Part shown: one piece after another, positions 52,850-61,936 of the stretch | Numbering within the stretch: the stretch's first letter is position 1 | Layout of the letters: each line of letters begins with the position of its first letter | Source: Paenibacillus allorhizosphaerae | GTDB taxonomy: Bacteria > Bacillota > Bacilli > Paenibacillales > NBRC-103111 | Direction: 5' to 3' | NCBI RefSeq assembly: GCF_910594985.1 | Contig: NZ_CAJVCE010000018.1 | Location: 86,184-150,183 of the forward strand | Length of the DNA: 64,000 bases | Notes under the pieces: generated by a model | Databases searched by the model: none | The model's input: only the letters and a program-made list of their open reading frames with translations | What the model was told of the DNA's origin: nothing | Translations under genes and position numbers: made by a program

Positions 52850-53211
52850 GCTAAATGGGCGGATAGCGTGGCTAAGGATACTAGATCGGTGTAGCAAGAG
52901 ATAGGCCAGATGAGTTGTCACAATCAGGCGGGCTTTGTTCATTCTTATCCGACCGTCAGATCGGATTAGTCTTTTGTATTGTTAACATAATATTTATTAT
53001 GGAAAGTGTGCATAGCCAAGAAATCGAGAAGGCAACTGTATTTTTAATTTTCGTTGTGATTAATACAACAAATAAAAAGACTAAACAGTAACTTTTGGAG
53101 CCTATTTTATGTTGTATCCAAACATCAACTTGATGCGCATAAAAGATGCTAGCATGGTCTATCCTATTCATTGGTTCAAAGAGCCAGATGTAAAAAAAGG
53201 AGGGGCCAAAC

Positions 53212-53418
53212 ATGGGAACAGCAGGACAAAGGTGGCAGCAACAGTGCCAGGAGATCCAAAATGCTTGCTCCAGTAACAACTGGAGTGAGGTGATCCAAAG
53301 GTGCAATGAGCTGATCCAGTATGCGCAACAGCAATCGGGTGTTACATCAGCGTTAGATACACAAAACAATGCACGGCAACAACAGTTACTAATTCAAGCG
53401 CATGCCCAGCAAGACTAG
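53212..53418 (+). CDS. Small Gln-rich hypothetical protein (68 aa)
   Basis: A short soluble protein with 15 Gln residues (QRWQQQCQEIQN, YAQQQSG) and amphipathic helical spacing. ATG 53212 has a very good AAAAAGGAGGGG ribosome site. No known family was recognised. It is monocistronic between the TetR operon and the alcohol dehydrogenase gene; its size and polar composition resemble small sporulation-related proteins, but this is a guess. Confidence 0.55.
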   Translation: MGTAGQRWQQQCQEIQNACSSNNWSEVIQRCNELIQYAQQQSGVTSALDTQNNARQQQLLIQAHAQQD

Positions 53419-53588
53419 TTGCAGTAATAGCAAATCAATGGCATTGGAGATTACTTCGAGTAGCAGACCCAAGAGCAATCGAACGTCAAATCGGGACCTA
53501 CCTCTAAAGTCCTTTCTATACAGAAAAGAGTGGAAACTAATAATGTTGTCGTCTCCATGACGATTAAATGATTGCAGGAGGCTAGACT

Positions 53589-54638
53589 ATGATTTCTGTT
53601 AATGCACGCGCAACATTCAGTCCAGAAGGTCCATTCAAACTGACCACGATAGAACGAAGGAATCTTAAGCCGCATGATGTCCTCATTGAGATAAAGTACG
53701 CTGGTATTTGCCACTCTGATATACATACAGCTCGCGGCGACTGGGGACCGGTGAACTATCCTCTTGTTCCAGGCCACGAGATTGCCGGAATCGTCACCCA
53801 GGTTGGTTCGGAAGTCAGCAAGTATGCCATTGGCGACCGAGTAGGGGTAGGCTGCATGGTTGACTCCTGCGGAGAGTGCGTTAACTGCCATAAGGGAGAG
53901 GAGCAGTATTGTATTAGTGGCAATACGGGCACCTACGCAGCCATCGATCGGTACGGGCAATATACGCAGGGTGGTTATTCCACCCATATCGTCGTAACCG
54001 AAGACTTCGTGGTTAGAATTCCTGACGGTATGGAGCTTGATGTCGCCGCTCCTTTGCTGTGTGCCGGCATCACAACATATTCGCCGCTGCGTCATTGGGA
54101 AGCCGCTCCTGGCAAGAAAGTAGCAGTTGTTGGACTTGGCGGGCTTGGACATATGGCTGTGAAACTCGCTCATGCCATGGGGGCTGAGGTTACGGTTCTA
54201 TCACAGTCATTGAAGAAGAAAGAAGACGGTTTGCGGCTGGGCGCGGACCATTATTTTGCCACGAGCGATCCTGAGACCTTTAAGAAATTGGCTGGTTATT
54301 TCGACCTCATCGTGAATACCGTGAGCGCGCAGATCGATATAAACGCCTACCTTTCACTCTTGGCGCTGGACGGTACATTGGTCAATGTGGGTGCGCCAGC
54401 GGAACCGTTGCCAGTTCAGGTATTTTCGCTTATCCCTCATCGTCGGTCGTTTGCCGGCTCGATGATCGGCGGTATTCGAGAAACGCAGGAAATGCTTAAT
54501 TTTTGCGCTGAACACAACATTGCTCCTGAGATTGAAGTGATTTCCGCTAATCAAATTGATGAAGCGTGGGAGCGCGTATTAGCTTCAAACGTACGGTATC
54601 GATTTGTAATCGACATCAGCACGATGGAGAATGAATAA
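53589..54638 (+). CDS. Zinc-dependent alcohol dehydrogenase (YahK/cinnamyl-alcohol type)
   Basis: A 349-aa medium-chain dehydrogenase. The catalytic-zinc Cys/His lie in GICHSDIHTARGDWG and VPGHEIAG. The structural-zinc Cys cluster is DSCGECVNCHKGEEQYC, and the NAD(P) fold has VVGLGGLGHMAVKLA. This order is that of NADP-dependent aldehyde reductases. ATG 53589 follows AGGAGG. Stand-alone gene; terminator at 54779-54806. Confidence 0.93.
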   Translation: MISVNARATFSPEGPFKLTTIERRNLKPHDVLIEIKYAGICHSDIHTARGDWGPVNYPLVPGHEIAGIVTQVGSEVSKYAIGDRVGVGCMVDSCGECVNCHKGEEQYCISGNTGTYAAIDRYGQYTQGGYSTHIVVTEDFVVRIPDGMELDVAAPLLCAGITTYSPLRHWEAAPGKKVAVVGLGGLGHMAVKLAHAMGAEVTVLSQSLKKKEDGLRLGADHYFATSDPETFKKLAGYFDLIVNTVSAQIDINAYLSLLALDGTLVNVGAPAEPLPVQVFSLIPHRRSFAGSMIGGIRETQEMLNFCAEHNIAPEIEVISANQIDEAWERVLASNVRYRFVIDISTMENE

Positions 54639-54778
54639 CAATTCAATAATTTACGGTAGGAGAAACATGTGGAATATAATAATAAAATGTATTTTGAGAA
54701 ATATGGAGACCTGTTGGTACCCGGTTAAAGCAATAGGAACGTATAATAAAAGCGAAAATTTGGGAGATATCTGTGATG

Positions 54779-54806
54779 AAATCCGCTAAGCAAGCGGATT
54801 TTTTTA
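54779..54806 (+). terminator. Terminator downstream of the alcohol dehydrogenase gene
   Basis: AAATCCGCT and AGCGGATTT form a 9-bp stem with a 5-base loop, followed by T residues. Confidence 0.88.
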
Positions 54807-54879
54807 TACAATGGTTCAAATTTTGCAAAAGGAAAGCGGAGAACGAAGATGTACGAAGACGAAGGTACGCTGAACGAAT

Positions 54880-54919
54880 AAAAAAACAGCCAAACACCTC
54901 GATTCAATGTTTGGCCGTT
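54880..54919 (-). terminator. Terminator of the Bcr/CflA gene
   Basis: On the minus strand a 12-bp stem (arms 54885-54896 and 54908-54919, one G-U pair) is followed by a run of T residues, just after the stop codon of the efflux gene. Confidence 0.85.
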
Positions 54920-54939
54920 TCGTTTCATTTATCTTTGTT

Positions 54940-56178
54940 TCAAAATTGCTCCACCTGCTTCTTTACCCCGAAGCTTCCTGCTTTTTTAATCGAACCTCGT
55001 TTCACTAAAAGGAAGTAGGACAGCATCGCTGCTGCGCTTGTTGTCAAAATAATGACACCGAGCGGAACAGCCGTGCTTTCCCCGGCAATGCCGACTAGCG
55101 GAGAAACGACCGCACCAAGCAAAAAGGGTATAACGCCCATCAGTGCAGCCGCACTACCAGCCATATGGCCCTGGCTCTCCATCGCAAGAGGAAAAGCTGC
55201 CGTGGATGTAATGCCGATGGCCGCTACGAAGAAAACGAGCGGAATCACGAGTGTGTACAGCGGCCCGTGGAACATCGCAACCAATAAGACGGCGATGCTG
55301 GCTGCGCCGGCAAGCCATAGACCGAACTGCAGAAAGGTCTGCTCCGACACACGGTGAGCCATTCGACCGACCAATTGCGAGCCGATAATCAGGGAGATGC
55401 CATTTGATCCGAACAACAGAGCAAATACCGTAGGGGAAACTCCGTAAATATTTTGATAAATAAAAGGAGTTCCGGAAACGTACGCGAATACCCCCGCGAT
55501 CATGATCCCCTGCGCGAGCATATAGCCCGTAAATGAGCGATCACGCAAAAGCGATCCATAGTTTCGCAGTTGTTGAGTAAAATCGCTGGGACTGCGGCGC
55601 TCGACAGGCAGCGTCTCTTGGAGACTCCATTTTGTCATGGCAAGGAGGTAAATTCCCAGCAGCGCCAAAGCGATAAATACGCCGACCCAGCTTGTGAGCG
55701 CTAGAACACCGCTTCCGGTTACCGGTGCCACAAGCGGGCCCAAATTTCCGACAAGCAAGAGAAGCGAGAAAAATTTGGTGAGCTCGTGACCACTAAACAT
55801 ATCGCGAGCAATTGCACGGGAGATGACGATACCCGCCGACGCAACAAACCCCTGCACGAGCCGCGACAGGATCAGCAGCCAAATATTCGGTGAGATCGCA
55901 CAAGCTAAAGCTGCCACAACATAGATTACCATGGAAATGAGCAGCGGCTTGCGCCTTCCATAGACGTCGCTAAGCGAACCCATGACCAGTTGGCCGATGC
56001 CAAGTCCCAATAAACAGGCGGTCAGGCTGAGCTGGACGAGGGAAGCTGTCGTACCGAAACGCTCAACAATTTGAGGAAAAGCGGGCAAATACATATCGAT
56101 GGTAAAAGGCCCAAGTGTCGAAAATAAACCAAGCAGCAGAGCTAGTCTAACGGCAGTCTGGCTGTTCTTGTTAGTCAT
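54940..56178 (-). CDS. Bcr/CflA family multidrug efflux transporter
   Basis: A 412-aa MFS proton antiporter with 12 predicted spans. The opening LGPFTIDMYLPAFPQI is diagnostic of the Bcr/CflA group, and motif A is GSLSDVYGRRKPLL between helices 2 and 3. ATG 56178 follows AGGAGA. Such pumps export bicyclomycin, sulfonamides or chloramphenicol-like compounds; the real substrate is unknown. Monocistronic, convergent with the alcohol dehydrogenase gene. Confidence 0.94.
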   Translation of the reverse strand: MTNKNSQTAVRLALLLGLFSTLGPFTIDMYLPAFPQIVERFGTTASLVQLSLTACLLGLGIGQLVMGSLSDVYGRRKPLLISMVIYVVAALACAISPNIWLLILSRLVQGFVASAGIVISRAIARDMFSGHELTKFFSLLLLVGNLGPLVAPVTGSGVLALTSWVGVFIALALLGIYLLAMTKWSLQETLPVERRSPSDFTQQLRNYGSLLRDRSFTGYMLAQGIMIAGVFAYVSGTPFIYQNIYGVSPTVFALLFGSNGISLIIGSQLVGRMAHRVSEQTFLQFGLWLAGAASIAVLLVAMFHGPLYTLVIPLVFFVAAIGITSTAAFPLAMESQGHMAGSAAALMGVIPFLLGAVVSPLVGIAGESTAVPLGVIILTTSAAAMLSYFLLVKRGSIKKAGSFGVKKQVEQF

Positions 56179-56352
56179 CGTATAAGTTTCTCCTATTTCT
56201 TCATTCCATATCCGGAACTCTTCTCTCTATTTTGTTACACCATATCATAACTGTACTCGTTTTGACAACAGTTTTTAGTGATGAAAGAATAGCCGTTTGG
56301 AGTGGTACCATGAGTTGGAAACCAAAAATTCCCAGAGAATCAACCCTTGTTA

Positions 56353-56386
56353 GGTGACAAGAACTTTAATCTCATTCACGACAGAT
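56353..56386. repeat. Dispersed repeat, copy 2 (TGACAAGAA type)
   Basis: GGTGACAAGAACTTTAATC, then TCATTCACGACAGAT, closely matches copy 1 at 22832-22866. It lies in the gene-free gap 56179-56714 next to the broken aminopeptidase. Confidence 0.6.
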
Positions 56387-56714
56387 GGCAGGGAGGAGGT
56401 ACAATCAAACTCATTAAGCTAAACCAGCAAGGGCGTCAGATCGGTAACCTATCAAAAAGTTTCCTGTATGCATTTTGTTTGAGCTAAATATACAAGTAAT
56501 TTGAGCTGGTAAGCAATCGGTTCAAGTTCAGAAGCGTCCGGTGGCAGCCATTCGCGGATTACCTCTAGCCGGGCTGACGGGATTTCTTGCCTCCCGGGCA
56601 AGCTCCCATACGCCCGATGTGAATCCGCTGGTCTACAGGGGCTCTCGTCGGCGTTTGCCAGCATCTTTCTAATGATTACAAGCATCGCTGCAGCCGGCGC
56701 CTTATTGAGCATTG

Positions 56715-57279
56715 CTTTGCGCGAACCAACCTGTATCTCCGTGAATGAGGTGGCTGCGCATGGCATTCCAGGTCCTCGGGTACTGGAGGAAGGGGACGTC
56801 GTTAATATTGATGTGTCGGCGGAGCTGGGCGGATATTATGCTGACACCGGGGCAACGATAGTGGTAGGAACTCGTTCGCCTCACAAGGAAAAGCTGTGTC
56901 AGAGCTCGCTTCGCGCGCTGCATCAGGGGCTTCAGAAGGCCAGGGCGGGTGCGAAGATCAGCGGCATCGGACGGGCAATTCACAACGAAGCCCGCAAGGA
57001 CGGCTTCACCGTGATCCGCAATTTGTCGGGCACGGCATTGGCCGCGAACTGCATGAGATGCCGGACAGCATTCTGAATTACTATGATCCGCGAGACAGCA
57101 GGCTGCTCACGAACTTACTAGTGCTCGCGGTGGAAACCTTTGTATCGGACGGAGCGGAATTTGTAGAAGAGAGCGATGACGGTTGGGGGCTGCTGCTGCC
57201 GGAGCATCACTATGCCGCACAGTTTGAGCACACGATTGTCATTACCAAAGGTATGCCGCTCATTTTAACAGCGGTGTAA
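56715..57279 (+). pseudogene. map: Broken methionine aminopeptidase (type I, M24)
   Basis: From PTCISVNEVAAHGIPGPRVL the DNA encodes the M24 core, with metal ligands NIDVSAELGGYYADTG (two Asp). At ~57031 one C is lost, so GHGIGRELHEMPDSILNYY is shifted into another frame; the rest, including VLAVETFVSDGAEFVEES and AQFEHTIVITKG (Glu ligands), continues to TAA 57279. The first ~90 residues are missing or scrambled. A housekeeping copy must exist elsewhere. The 3' terminator (57305-57343) is still in place. Confidence 0.88.
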
Positions 57280-57304
57280 TGTCACCTCGGATCTTAATCA
57301 TTTG

Positions 57305-57343
57305 AAAAAACGGCTTCCTTCACTTCAATGGCAGCCGTTTTTT
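57305..57343 (+). terminator. Terminator of the broken aminopeptidase
   Basis: AACGGCT and AGCCGTT stem with A- and T-tracts on either side, 26 bp after the stop codon. Confidence 0.8.
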
Positions 57344-57454
57344 CGTGCGCATTCAGAGTAAGTTCAGCAGTGGGTGTGATTACGAAATTGAAGATCTCTC
57401 CAGAAGACAGCAGTACACGGTCACAGCTTAATTGAAGAATCATATAAGTGTCGG

Positions 57455-57528
57455 ATGACAAGAAAATAGTCCGATTAATATCCGCCTAAATGGCGCTTTT
57501 TTATTTTATCGGATCATATTCTTGTCAT
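57455..57528. repeat. Long imperfect inverted repeat enclosing a terminator
   Basis: The 21-base arms at 57455-57475 and 57508-57528 are complementary at 17 positions; they begin ATGACAAGAA and end TTCTTGTCAT. Inside sits CGCC-TAAAT-GGCG followed by TTTTTT, a terminator. Size and terminal symmetry resemble a miniature inverted-repeat element. The rest of the gap 57344-58147 shows no supported gene. Confidence 0.6.
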
Positions 57529-58147
57529 TTCCACAAACTACAAATGAAAGGATTTCAGCGAAATCAGTCCATTTTTCATTGTAAGTAACCTCGGTTCGTG
57601 CTGAATTTAATCGATATCTCGATTACCATTAATATCAACAACAAGAAATGATGGAAAGGGCCACTCAAGGCGTGTCATTATTTTTGCTGCTAATTCAACG
57701 CTTGAGCATATTGAAATATCGTTGGTACGACTCAAAACATTTTGACGTTAACAAGTTTTATGCAGTGAGCAAAAGGCGAAGTTTCTGAGTGAATATCCTG
57801 CGAACATATAATACGGCCGTGCTTTAAAGTACGTCCTGTTATCCAATTTTTTATACTAGCATAGTGCTTCACACGCGGCTTCTGCAGCGATACAGCCCAA
57901 TAAGCATGGTGGGAATATACCGGACAAACGGCCATGCAGGTAGCACTTGCGGCAATGCAGGCCAACTCACATGTTCCTTGCGTTGGTAATTTACCCAGAA
58001 AGGTTTTAACTACTTTTGATAATTTGTTTGTAACTAAACGCAGAGCTCTCTCCAATTGTGGACTGATCGTTATTTTTTAGTGCCATCGTTTTTAAATTTG
58101 ATAGAGTTGGGGCGATTAATGTCTTTATCCCTTTTTAGTTTCAATGA

Positions 58148-58176
58148 TTGACTTGATTGTATAGCTATCGTAAAAT
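58148..58176 (+). promoter_or_regulatory. Sigma-A-type promoter of the HxlR gene
   Basis: TTGACT (58148-58153) and TAAAAT (58171-58176) are separated by 17 bp, 58 bp upstream of the HxlR start. Confidence 0.6.
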
Positions 58177-58203
58177 TTTGTTATGTTAATATTAGGTAAT
58201 GCA

Positions 58204-58219
58204 CTTACTTAAAAGTAAG
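58204..58219. promoter_or_regulatory. Probable HxlR operator 1
   Basis: CTTACTTAAAAGTAAG has perfect 7-bp half-sites (CTTACTT/AAGTAAG). It lies between the promoter and the HxlR start codon. The same half-sites recur in front of the NAD(P)H-binding gene. Confidence 0.7.
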
Positions 58220-58233
58220 GGGATGATTTATCT

Positions 58234-58566
58234 ATGATTCATCAGCGTGAATGTCCAGTTGAGACACTCATTCATGTTTTAGGTGGCAAATGGAAGCCAA
58301 TGATTTTATGGCATTTGATTGAATCCAAAAAGCGATTCAACGATCTGGAAAAGCTTATACCTGATGTTTCACAAAAAATGCTTTCACAACATCTACGAGA
58401 TTTGGAACGAGAAGGCATAGTCGATAGAACGGTCTACCCTGCTATCCCTCCAAAAGTGGAATATTCTCTTAGTGAATACGGCAGAACATTGATTCCTGTA
58501 GCAGAAGTAATGTGTGCTTGGGGAGAAAATCATAATAAGCGGAAATTTGAAGAATCAGCGTCTTAA
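58234..58566 (+). CDS. HxlR family transcriptional regulator
   Basis: A 110-aa winged-helix regulator of the HxlR/YodB type. CPVETLIHVLGGKWKPMILWHL is the diagnostic opening, with a single Cys (Cys7) that in YodB/CatR-like proteins senses quinones or electrophiles. MLSQHLRDLEREGIVDR is the recognition-helix region. It is flanked by two copies of one palindrome and precedes a possible quinone/flavin-type reductase gene, so autoregulation plus control of that gene is likely. Confidence 0.93.
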   Translation: MIHQRECPVETLIHVLGGKWKPMILWHLIESKKRFNDLEKLIPDVSQKMLSQHLRDLEREGIVDRTVYPAIPPKVEYSLSEYGRTLIPVAEVMCAWGENHNKRKFEESAS

Positions 58567-58610
58567 AGCTGGTTCAATGAACTTGTACACTAATTCAATC
58601 AACTCAAAAC

Positions 58611-58645
58611 AAAAGCTGCCGCGGGATTCCGGGCAGCTTTTGTTT
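58611..58645 (+). terminator. Terminator of the HxlR gene
   Basis: AAAAGCTGCC and GGCAGCTTTT form a 10-bp stem with an 11-base loop, followed by GTTT. Confidence 0.75.
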
Positions 58646-58648
58646 ACC

Positions 58649-58664
58649 CTTACTTTTAAGTAAG
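58649..58664. promoter_or_regulatory. Probable HxlR operator 2
   Basis: CTTACTTTTAAGTAAG is the reverse complement of operator 1, 96 bp upstream of the NAD(P)H-binding gene. A CATAAT -10-like box lies at 58691-58696, so the site sits near the -35 region. A weaker ACTTTAAAGT palindrome follows at 58671-58680. Confidence 0.7.
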
Positions 58665-58759
58665 TACCCTACTTTAAAGTGGGTTCTTAACATAATTTAG
58701 AAGCGATGCTAAGCTTGAGTTAACCCAATATTGGAGCTATTAAAGAGGAGGAAAGAACA

Positions 58760-59488
58760 ATGAAAATAATTGTTTTTGGAGCGACGGGGAATACAGGGAA
58801 AAGAGTGCTGGCACAAGGAATAAAAATGGGGCATGAAATGACCGCATTTGTGCGAAATTCTGAGAAGCTTTATGATCAACTAGGTGAGCATTCCGCAAAG
58901 CATGTGAAGGTGATCGTGGACGATATTATGGATCCGGTCAGCGTCGGTGAGGCGCTCGCGCATCAAGACGCCGCTATTATTGCAGCCGGCCATGCGGGCC
59001 AGGGAGACGAGTTTGTTCGTATCGTCGATAACATTATAAGCCAATGTGAATTCCAACCTAGTTTCTCTGGCCGGGTATGGTTAATGGGAGGAGCCGGTCT
59101 GCTCGAGATTCCATATACTGAACTTATCGGCAACAATTTACCCGGCTTCCCGCCTGAGTATAGAAATCACAACCGGAATTTCGAAAGGCTACAACAGACT
59201 GGGCTCGATTGGTCCATTATGTGTCCGGGAACAATGATTGATTCGAGAGAGTATCCAGATCCGGTACATCTGCATGTAACAACGGAAATTTTGCCCATTC
59301 CGATTCCGGAGACGATCAAGGAATATTCCGAGGCAGATATAGCCGGTCACTTGTTCAGCCGACTTCAAGAGTTGGATGTTGCTTATGACGATGTCGCAAT
59401 ATGTATGCTGGACCATATTGAGCTTGGAGGAGCATTTAAAAGAAAAAGGGTCGGTCTAGCCTATCAAAGCGATATTACGGTGCACTGA
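58760..59488 (+). CDS. NAD(P)H-binding atypical SDR
   Basis: A 242-aa Rossmann protein of the NAD(P)H_10 group. The cofactor motif IIVFGATGNTGKRV is at residues 3-16; no Y-x-x-x-K catalytic pair is evident. WLMGGAGLLEIP and IMCPGTMIDSRE are typical of flavin-reductase-like or NmrA-like redox sensors. ATG 58760 follows GAGGAGG. Operator 2 upstream links it to the HxlR regulator. Confidence 0.9.
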   Translation: MKIIVFGATGNTGKRVLAQGIKMGHEMTAFVRNSEKLYDQLGEHSAKHVKVIVDDIMDPVSVGEALAHQDAAIIAAGHAGQGDEFVRIVDNIISQCEFQPSFSGRVWLMGGAGLLEIPYTELIGNNLPGFPPEYRNHNRNFERLQQTGLDWSIMCPGTMIDSREYPDPVHLHVTTEILPIPIPETIKEYSEADIAGHLFSRLQELDVAYDDVAICMLDHIELGGAFKRKRVGLAYQSDITVH

Positions 59489-59691
59489 GGAGAAGGGGGA
59501 TAATTGGTTTGTAGTTTGGATTACTGCTCGTTTTGCATATATTGGCTTCGATCGCCATAATTGCGATTCCACCTCAGTTTGATCGCATAGTGAGAACAAG
59601 TTCTTCGCAAACAAGTATTGGAGGGGCCCGCCAGAAGTAAGGTACAATCGGAGCGAGACAATGATTTCCTTATAATGGGAGTGGATTACAG

Positions 59692-60207
59692 ATGAGATAC
59701 AGCTATTGTCCAAAATGTGGGGGGGCCCTGCGACTTAACGAGAACGAGAGGCTCGTCTGCAGCGCGTGCGGATTTGTGTTTTACCAGAATCCATCGGCGA
59801 GCGTAGCTATGATTCTCATCCGGAACGGCAAGGTGCTGCTTGGCCGAAAGAGGGGACGCTACAGCGGGCAATGGTGTGTGCCATGCGGTTATGTGGAGTG
59901 GGGAGAAGATGTGTATGAGGCGGCAAAGCGTGAAATGTTGGAGGAGACGGGGCTGCGCATAGAGATTACCTCTCTCTATACCGTCACTTCCCTTTATGGA
60001 GAGCCGTACCTAGGCACTGAATGGTATAATCCAGAGCAGCAGAGCGTCATGATCTGGTTTCTGGCCAAAGAGACCGGCGGCGAGCTTCGTGCGGGAGATG
60101 ACATCGACCAAGTAGGTTATTTCTCATACGAGGAGCTCCCCCGAATCGCTTTTCCAGTACATGAAATCGTGATTCGCAAATTGCTGGAGGAGCAGCTCAT
60201 AAGCTAG
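59692..60207 (+). CDS. Nudix hydrolase with N-terminal zinc ribbon
   Basis: A 171-aa protein. A four-Cys ribbon (YCPKCGG and VCSACG, residues 5-26) precedes the Nudix domain, whose box runs G-Y-V-E-W-G-E-D-V-Y-E and A-A-K-R-E-M-L-E-E-T-G-L. This layout is like NudC/YjaD-type or ADP-ribose pyrophosphatases, hydrolysing a nucleoside diphosphate derivative. ATG 59692 follows GGGAGTGG. Followed by a 19-bp inverted repeat. Confidence 0.92.
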   Translation: MRYSYCPKCGGALRLNENERLVCSACGFVFYQNPSASVAMILIRNGKVLLGRKRGRYSGQWCVPCGYVEWGEDVYEAAKREMLEETGLRIEITSLYTVTSLYGEPYLGTEWYNPEQQSVMIWFLAKETGGELRAGDDIDQVGYFSYEELPRIAFPVHEIVIRKLLEEQLIS

Positions 60208-60268
60208 CCAAACAGAGATCATCTAAACACATATCGATATTGATCTCATTTACGCCAAGGTTTCACAT

Positions 60269-60340
60269 TAACGGAGAACGATTGCTTAATAACCAACTAA
60301 GACGCGGCTGCCGGCATAAATCGGCAGCCGCGTCTTAGTT
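60269..60340. repeat. Repeat-family member with 19-bp perfect inverted repeat
   Basis: TAACGGAGAACGAT (60269-60282), shared with the elements at 60917 and 62920, precedes a perfect 19-bp stem (60295-60313 with 60322-60340) around an 8-base loop. It probably ends transcription of the Nudix gene. The remaining gap 60341-60502 shows no gene. Confidence 0.65.
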
Positions 60341-60502
60341 AACTAGCAGGTTAGTGATAATTAGGGCACTTTCAGAATAGAGAAATAATAGGGGGAATTT
60401 ATACCATACTATAGCGTACAGCTACCATGAAAGAACGGATTAACTTTCATCGCTCTGTGGTGCACGCTTTATGCGGCATGAATGGCTAAAGGGTGGGATC
60501 AA

Positions 60503-60883
60503 ATGAAAGTTAGAATAATACTATTCGTCGTAATAGTATTGTTTGCATCATGTCTTCAAGGATGCGAACCCCAAATTGTACTTAATGGAGAATCAGAACA
60601 TTGGAAAGGAATAGTCACACTAAAAGAAATGAGTCTTCAAGAATTAAAATATTCACATTTGTTCAATACTGACTTAATTGGCGATGGGAGTATGACTATT
60701 AGACCTCACGGTGATAAAATACTCAACAAAAACGTATAAAGTGAAGGTAGTTCTTCTTCTCGCTATATCGATTTGATAAAGTACGAGGAAATCAAAAGTT
60801 GGCTGAAAAAAGCAAAGGCGGCAATAGTTTTAGAATGGTTCGAGAATGGCAAGCAACACACTGAAACGATCGCTGCTAATTAA
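60503..60883 (+). pseudogene. Small lipoprotein gene interrupted by a stop codon
   Basis: ATG 60503 begins a signal peptide with lipobox LQGC. The frame continues to DKILNKNV, then TAA at 60737-60739. Beyond the stop, the same frame continues for 47 codons (SSSSRYIDLIKYEE, LKKAKAAIVLEWF) to TAA 60883, with the look of the original C-terminus. The intact protein would have been ~126 aa. The family is unknown. Confidence 0.6.
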
Positions 60884-60916
60884 ACTAGAACATAATTAAA
60901 ATTGTAAGTTCTTTGA

Positions 60917-60989
60917 ACTAACGGGTAACGATAGTGTGGAGCTGCCGCAGGGTAGCTCCACTTTTTATAAACTATGAAGTAACTGGCAG
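60917..60989. repeat. 73-bp terminator-bearing repeat, copy A
   Basis: It starts ACTAACGGGTAACGATAGTG, contains a GTGGAGCT/AGCTCCAC hairpin with a T-run (60936-60966), and ends GAAGTAACTGGCAG. Copy B at 62920-62992 has the same length and order. It acts as the terminator of the broken lipoprotein gene. Confidence 0.75.
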
Positions 60990-61185
60990 TTTAATGCAAC
61001 TTCCATGTAATTCAAGGGGGCGATTCTTGGGCAAGAAACTGCTTTTTACATACAAATAAAGGAAAATCTATTCTGTTGGCGTATATTATAAAGTGATCAT
61101 GGGTGAATGATGACGCTAAATGACATCATGAAGTTGCCGCAGAGGAAATGTCGGATTATATATATTTTAAAAGGAGATATCGGCT

Positions 61186-61809
61186 TTGAGTAAAAAGGTA
61201 GATTATAAAAAAGATTATAAGCAACTCTATATGCCAAAAACGGTGCCGGAAATTGTGGTAGTGCCGAAGATGCCATTTTTTATGGTCAGTGGATCTGGGG
61301 ACCCTAATGGCGAGGAATTCGCCAAGGTAACAGAAGCTTTGTACAGCATGAGTTATGCGGTGCGAATGTCTTACAAAAGTGAAGATGTACCCGTTGGATA
61401 TTATGAATATACGGTTTTTCCACTTGAGGGCGAATGGGACTTGCTTGATCGGTCAAAACCCGCGACAGACAAAAACAATTATAAGTATACGATAATGATA
61501 CGCCAACCAGATTTTTTGACTGAAGAATGGTTCGAGCGATTTTGGGAACAGACGAAAAGGAAAAAACAAAACCCGTTCCTTGAGAAAGTGAGGTTTGAGC
61601 ATGTGGAAGATGGATTGAGTTGTCAGATGATGCATATTGGAAGCTTTGACGATGAGCCGGAAAGTTTTGCGCGAATGGAAGCATTTTGTACTGAATATGG
61701 TTTTATCCGTTCAAGCAAAATTCATCGGGAAATTTATTTATCGGATCCCCGTAAGACTGAACCGTCAAAGATGAAAACGGTGTTAAGATTCCTAGTAAAC
61801 AAACCCTGA
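61186..61809 (+). CDS. GyrI-like small-molecule-binding protein
   Basis: A 207-aa stand-alone GyrI-like domain protein. FFMVSGSGDPNGEEFAKVTEALYSM and YTVFPLEGEWDL are the usual blocks of this family, and MHIGSFDDEPESFARMEAF follows. The TTG start 61186 lies nine bases after AAGGAG. Such proteins bind or hydrolyse small cationic or cyclopropanoid compounds; function here is not known. The gap 60990-61185 holds nothing else. Confidence 0.87.
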   Translation: MSKKVDYKKDYKQLYMPKTVPEIVVVPKMPFFMVSGSGDPNGEEFAKVTEALYSMSYAVRMSYKSEDVPVGYYEYTVFPLEGEWDLLDRSKPATDKNNYKYTIMIRQPDFLTEEWFERFWEQTKRKKQNPFLEKVRFEHVEDGLSCQMMHIGSFDDEPESFARMEAFCTEYGFIRSSKIHREIYLSDPRKTEPSKMKTVLRFLVNKP

Positions 61810-61936
61810 TATTCGGATATTAGAATTCGACTGACGTTCTGAAAAAGGGCAGTTTAGTTATGTCCAATAAGTACCATGTGTTCCATTTGGAAGTCAAGTA
61901 CAATAGATTTTACTCAATCAAGGAGTGGTGAATCTA

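Noticed and set aside
52680..52904. Plus-strand ORF of 74 codons spanning an inverted repeat
   Set aside because: It encodes both arms of the 13-bp repeat and lacks a convincing start site or family.
57732..58055. Minus-strand ORF with a Cys-x3-Cys-x6-Cys-x3-Cys cluster, reminiscent of a sactipeptide-like precursor
   Set aside because: It has no ATG or good ribosome site at a suitable place, no maturase or exporter nearby, and an overlong tail; chance open frame is more likely.
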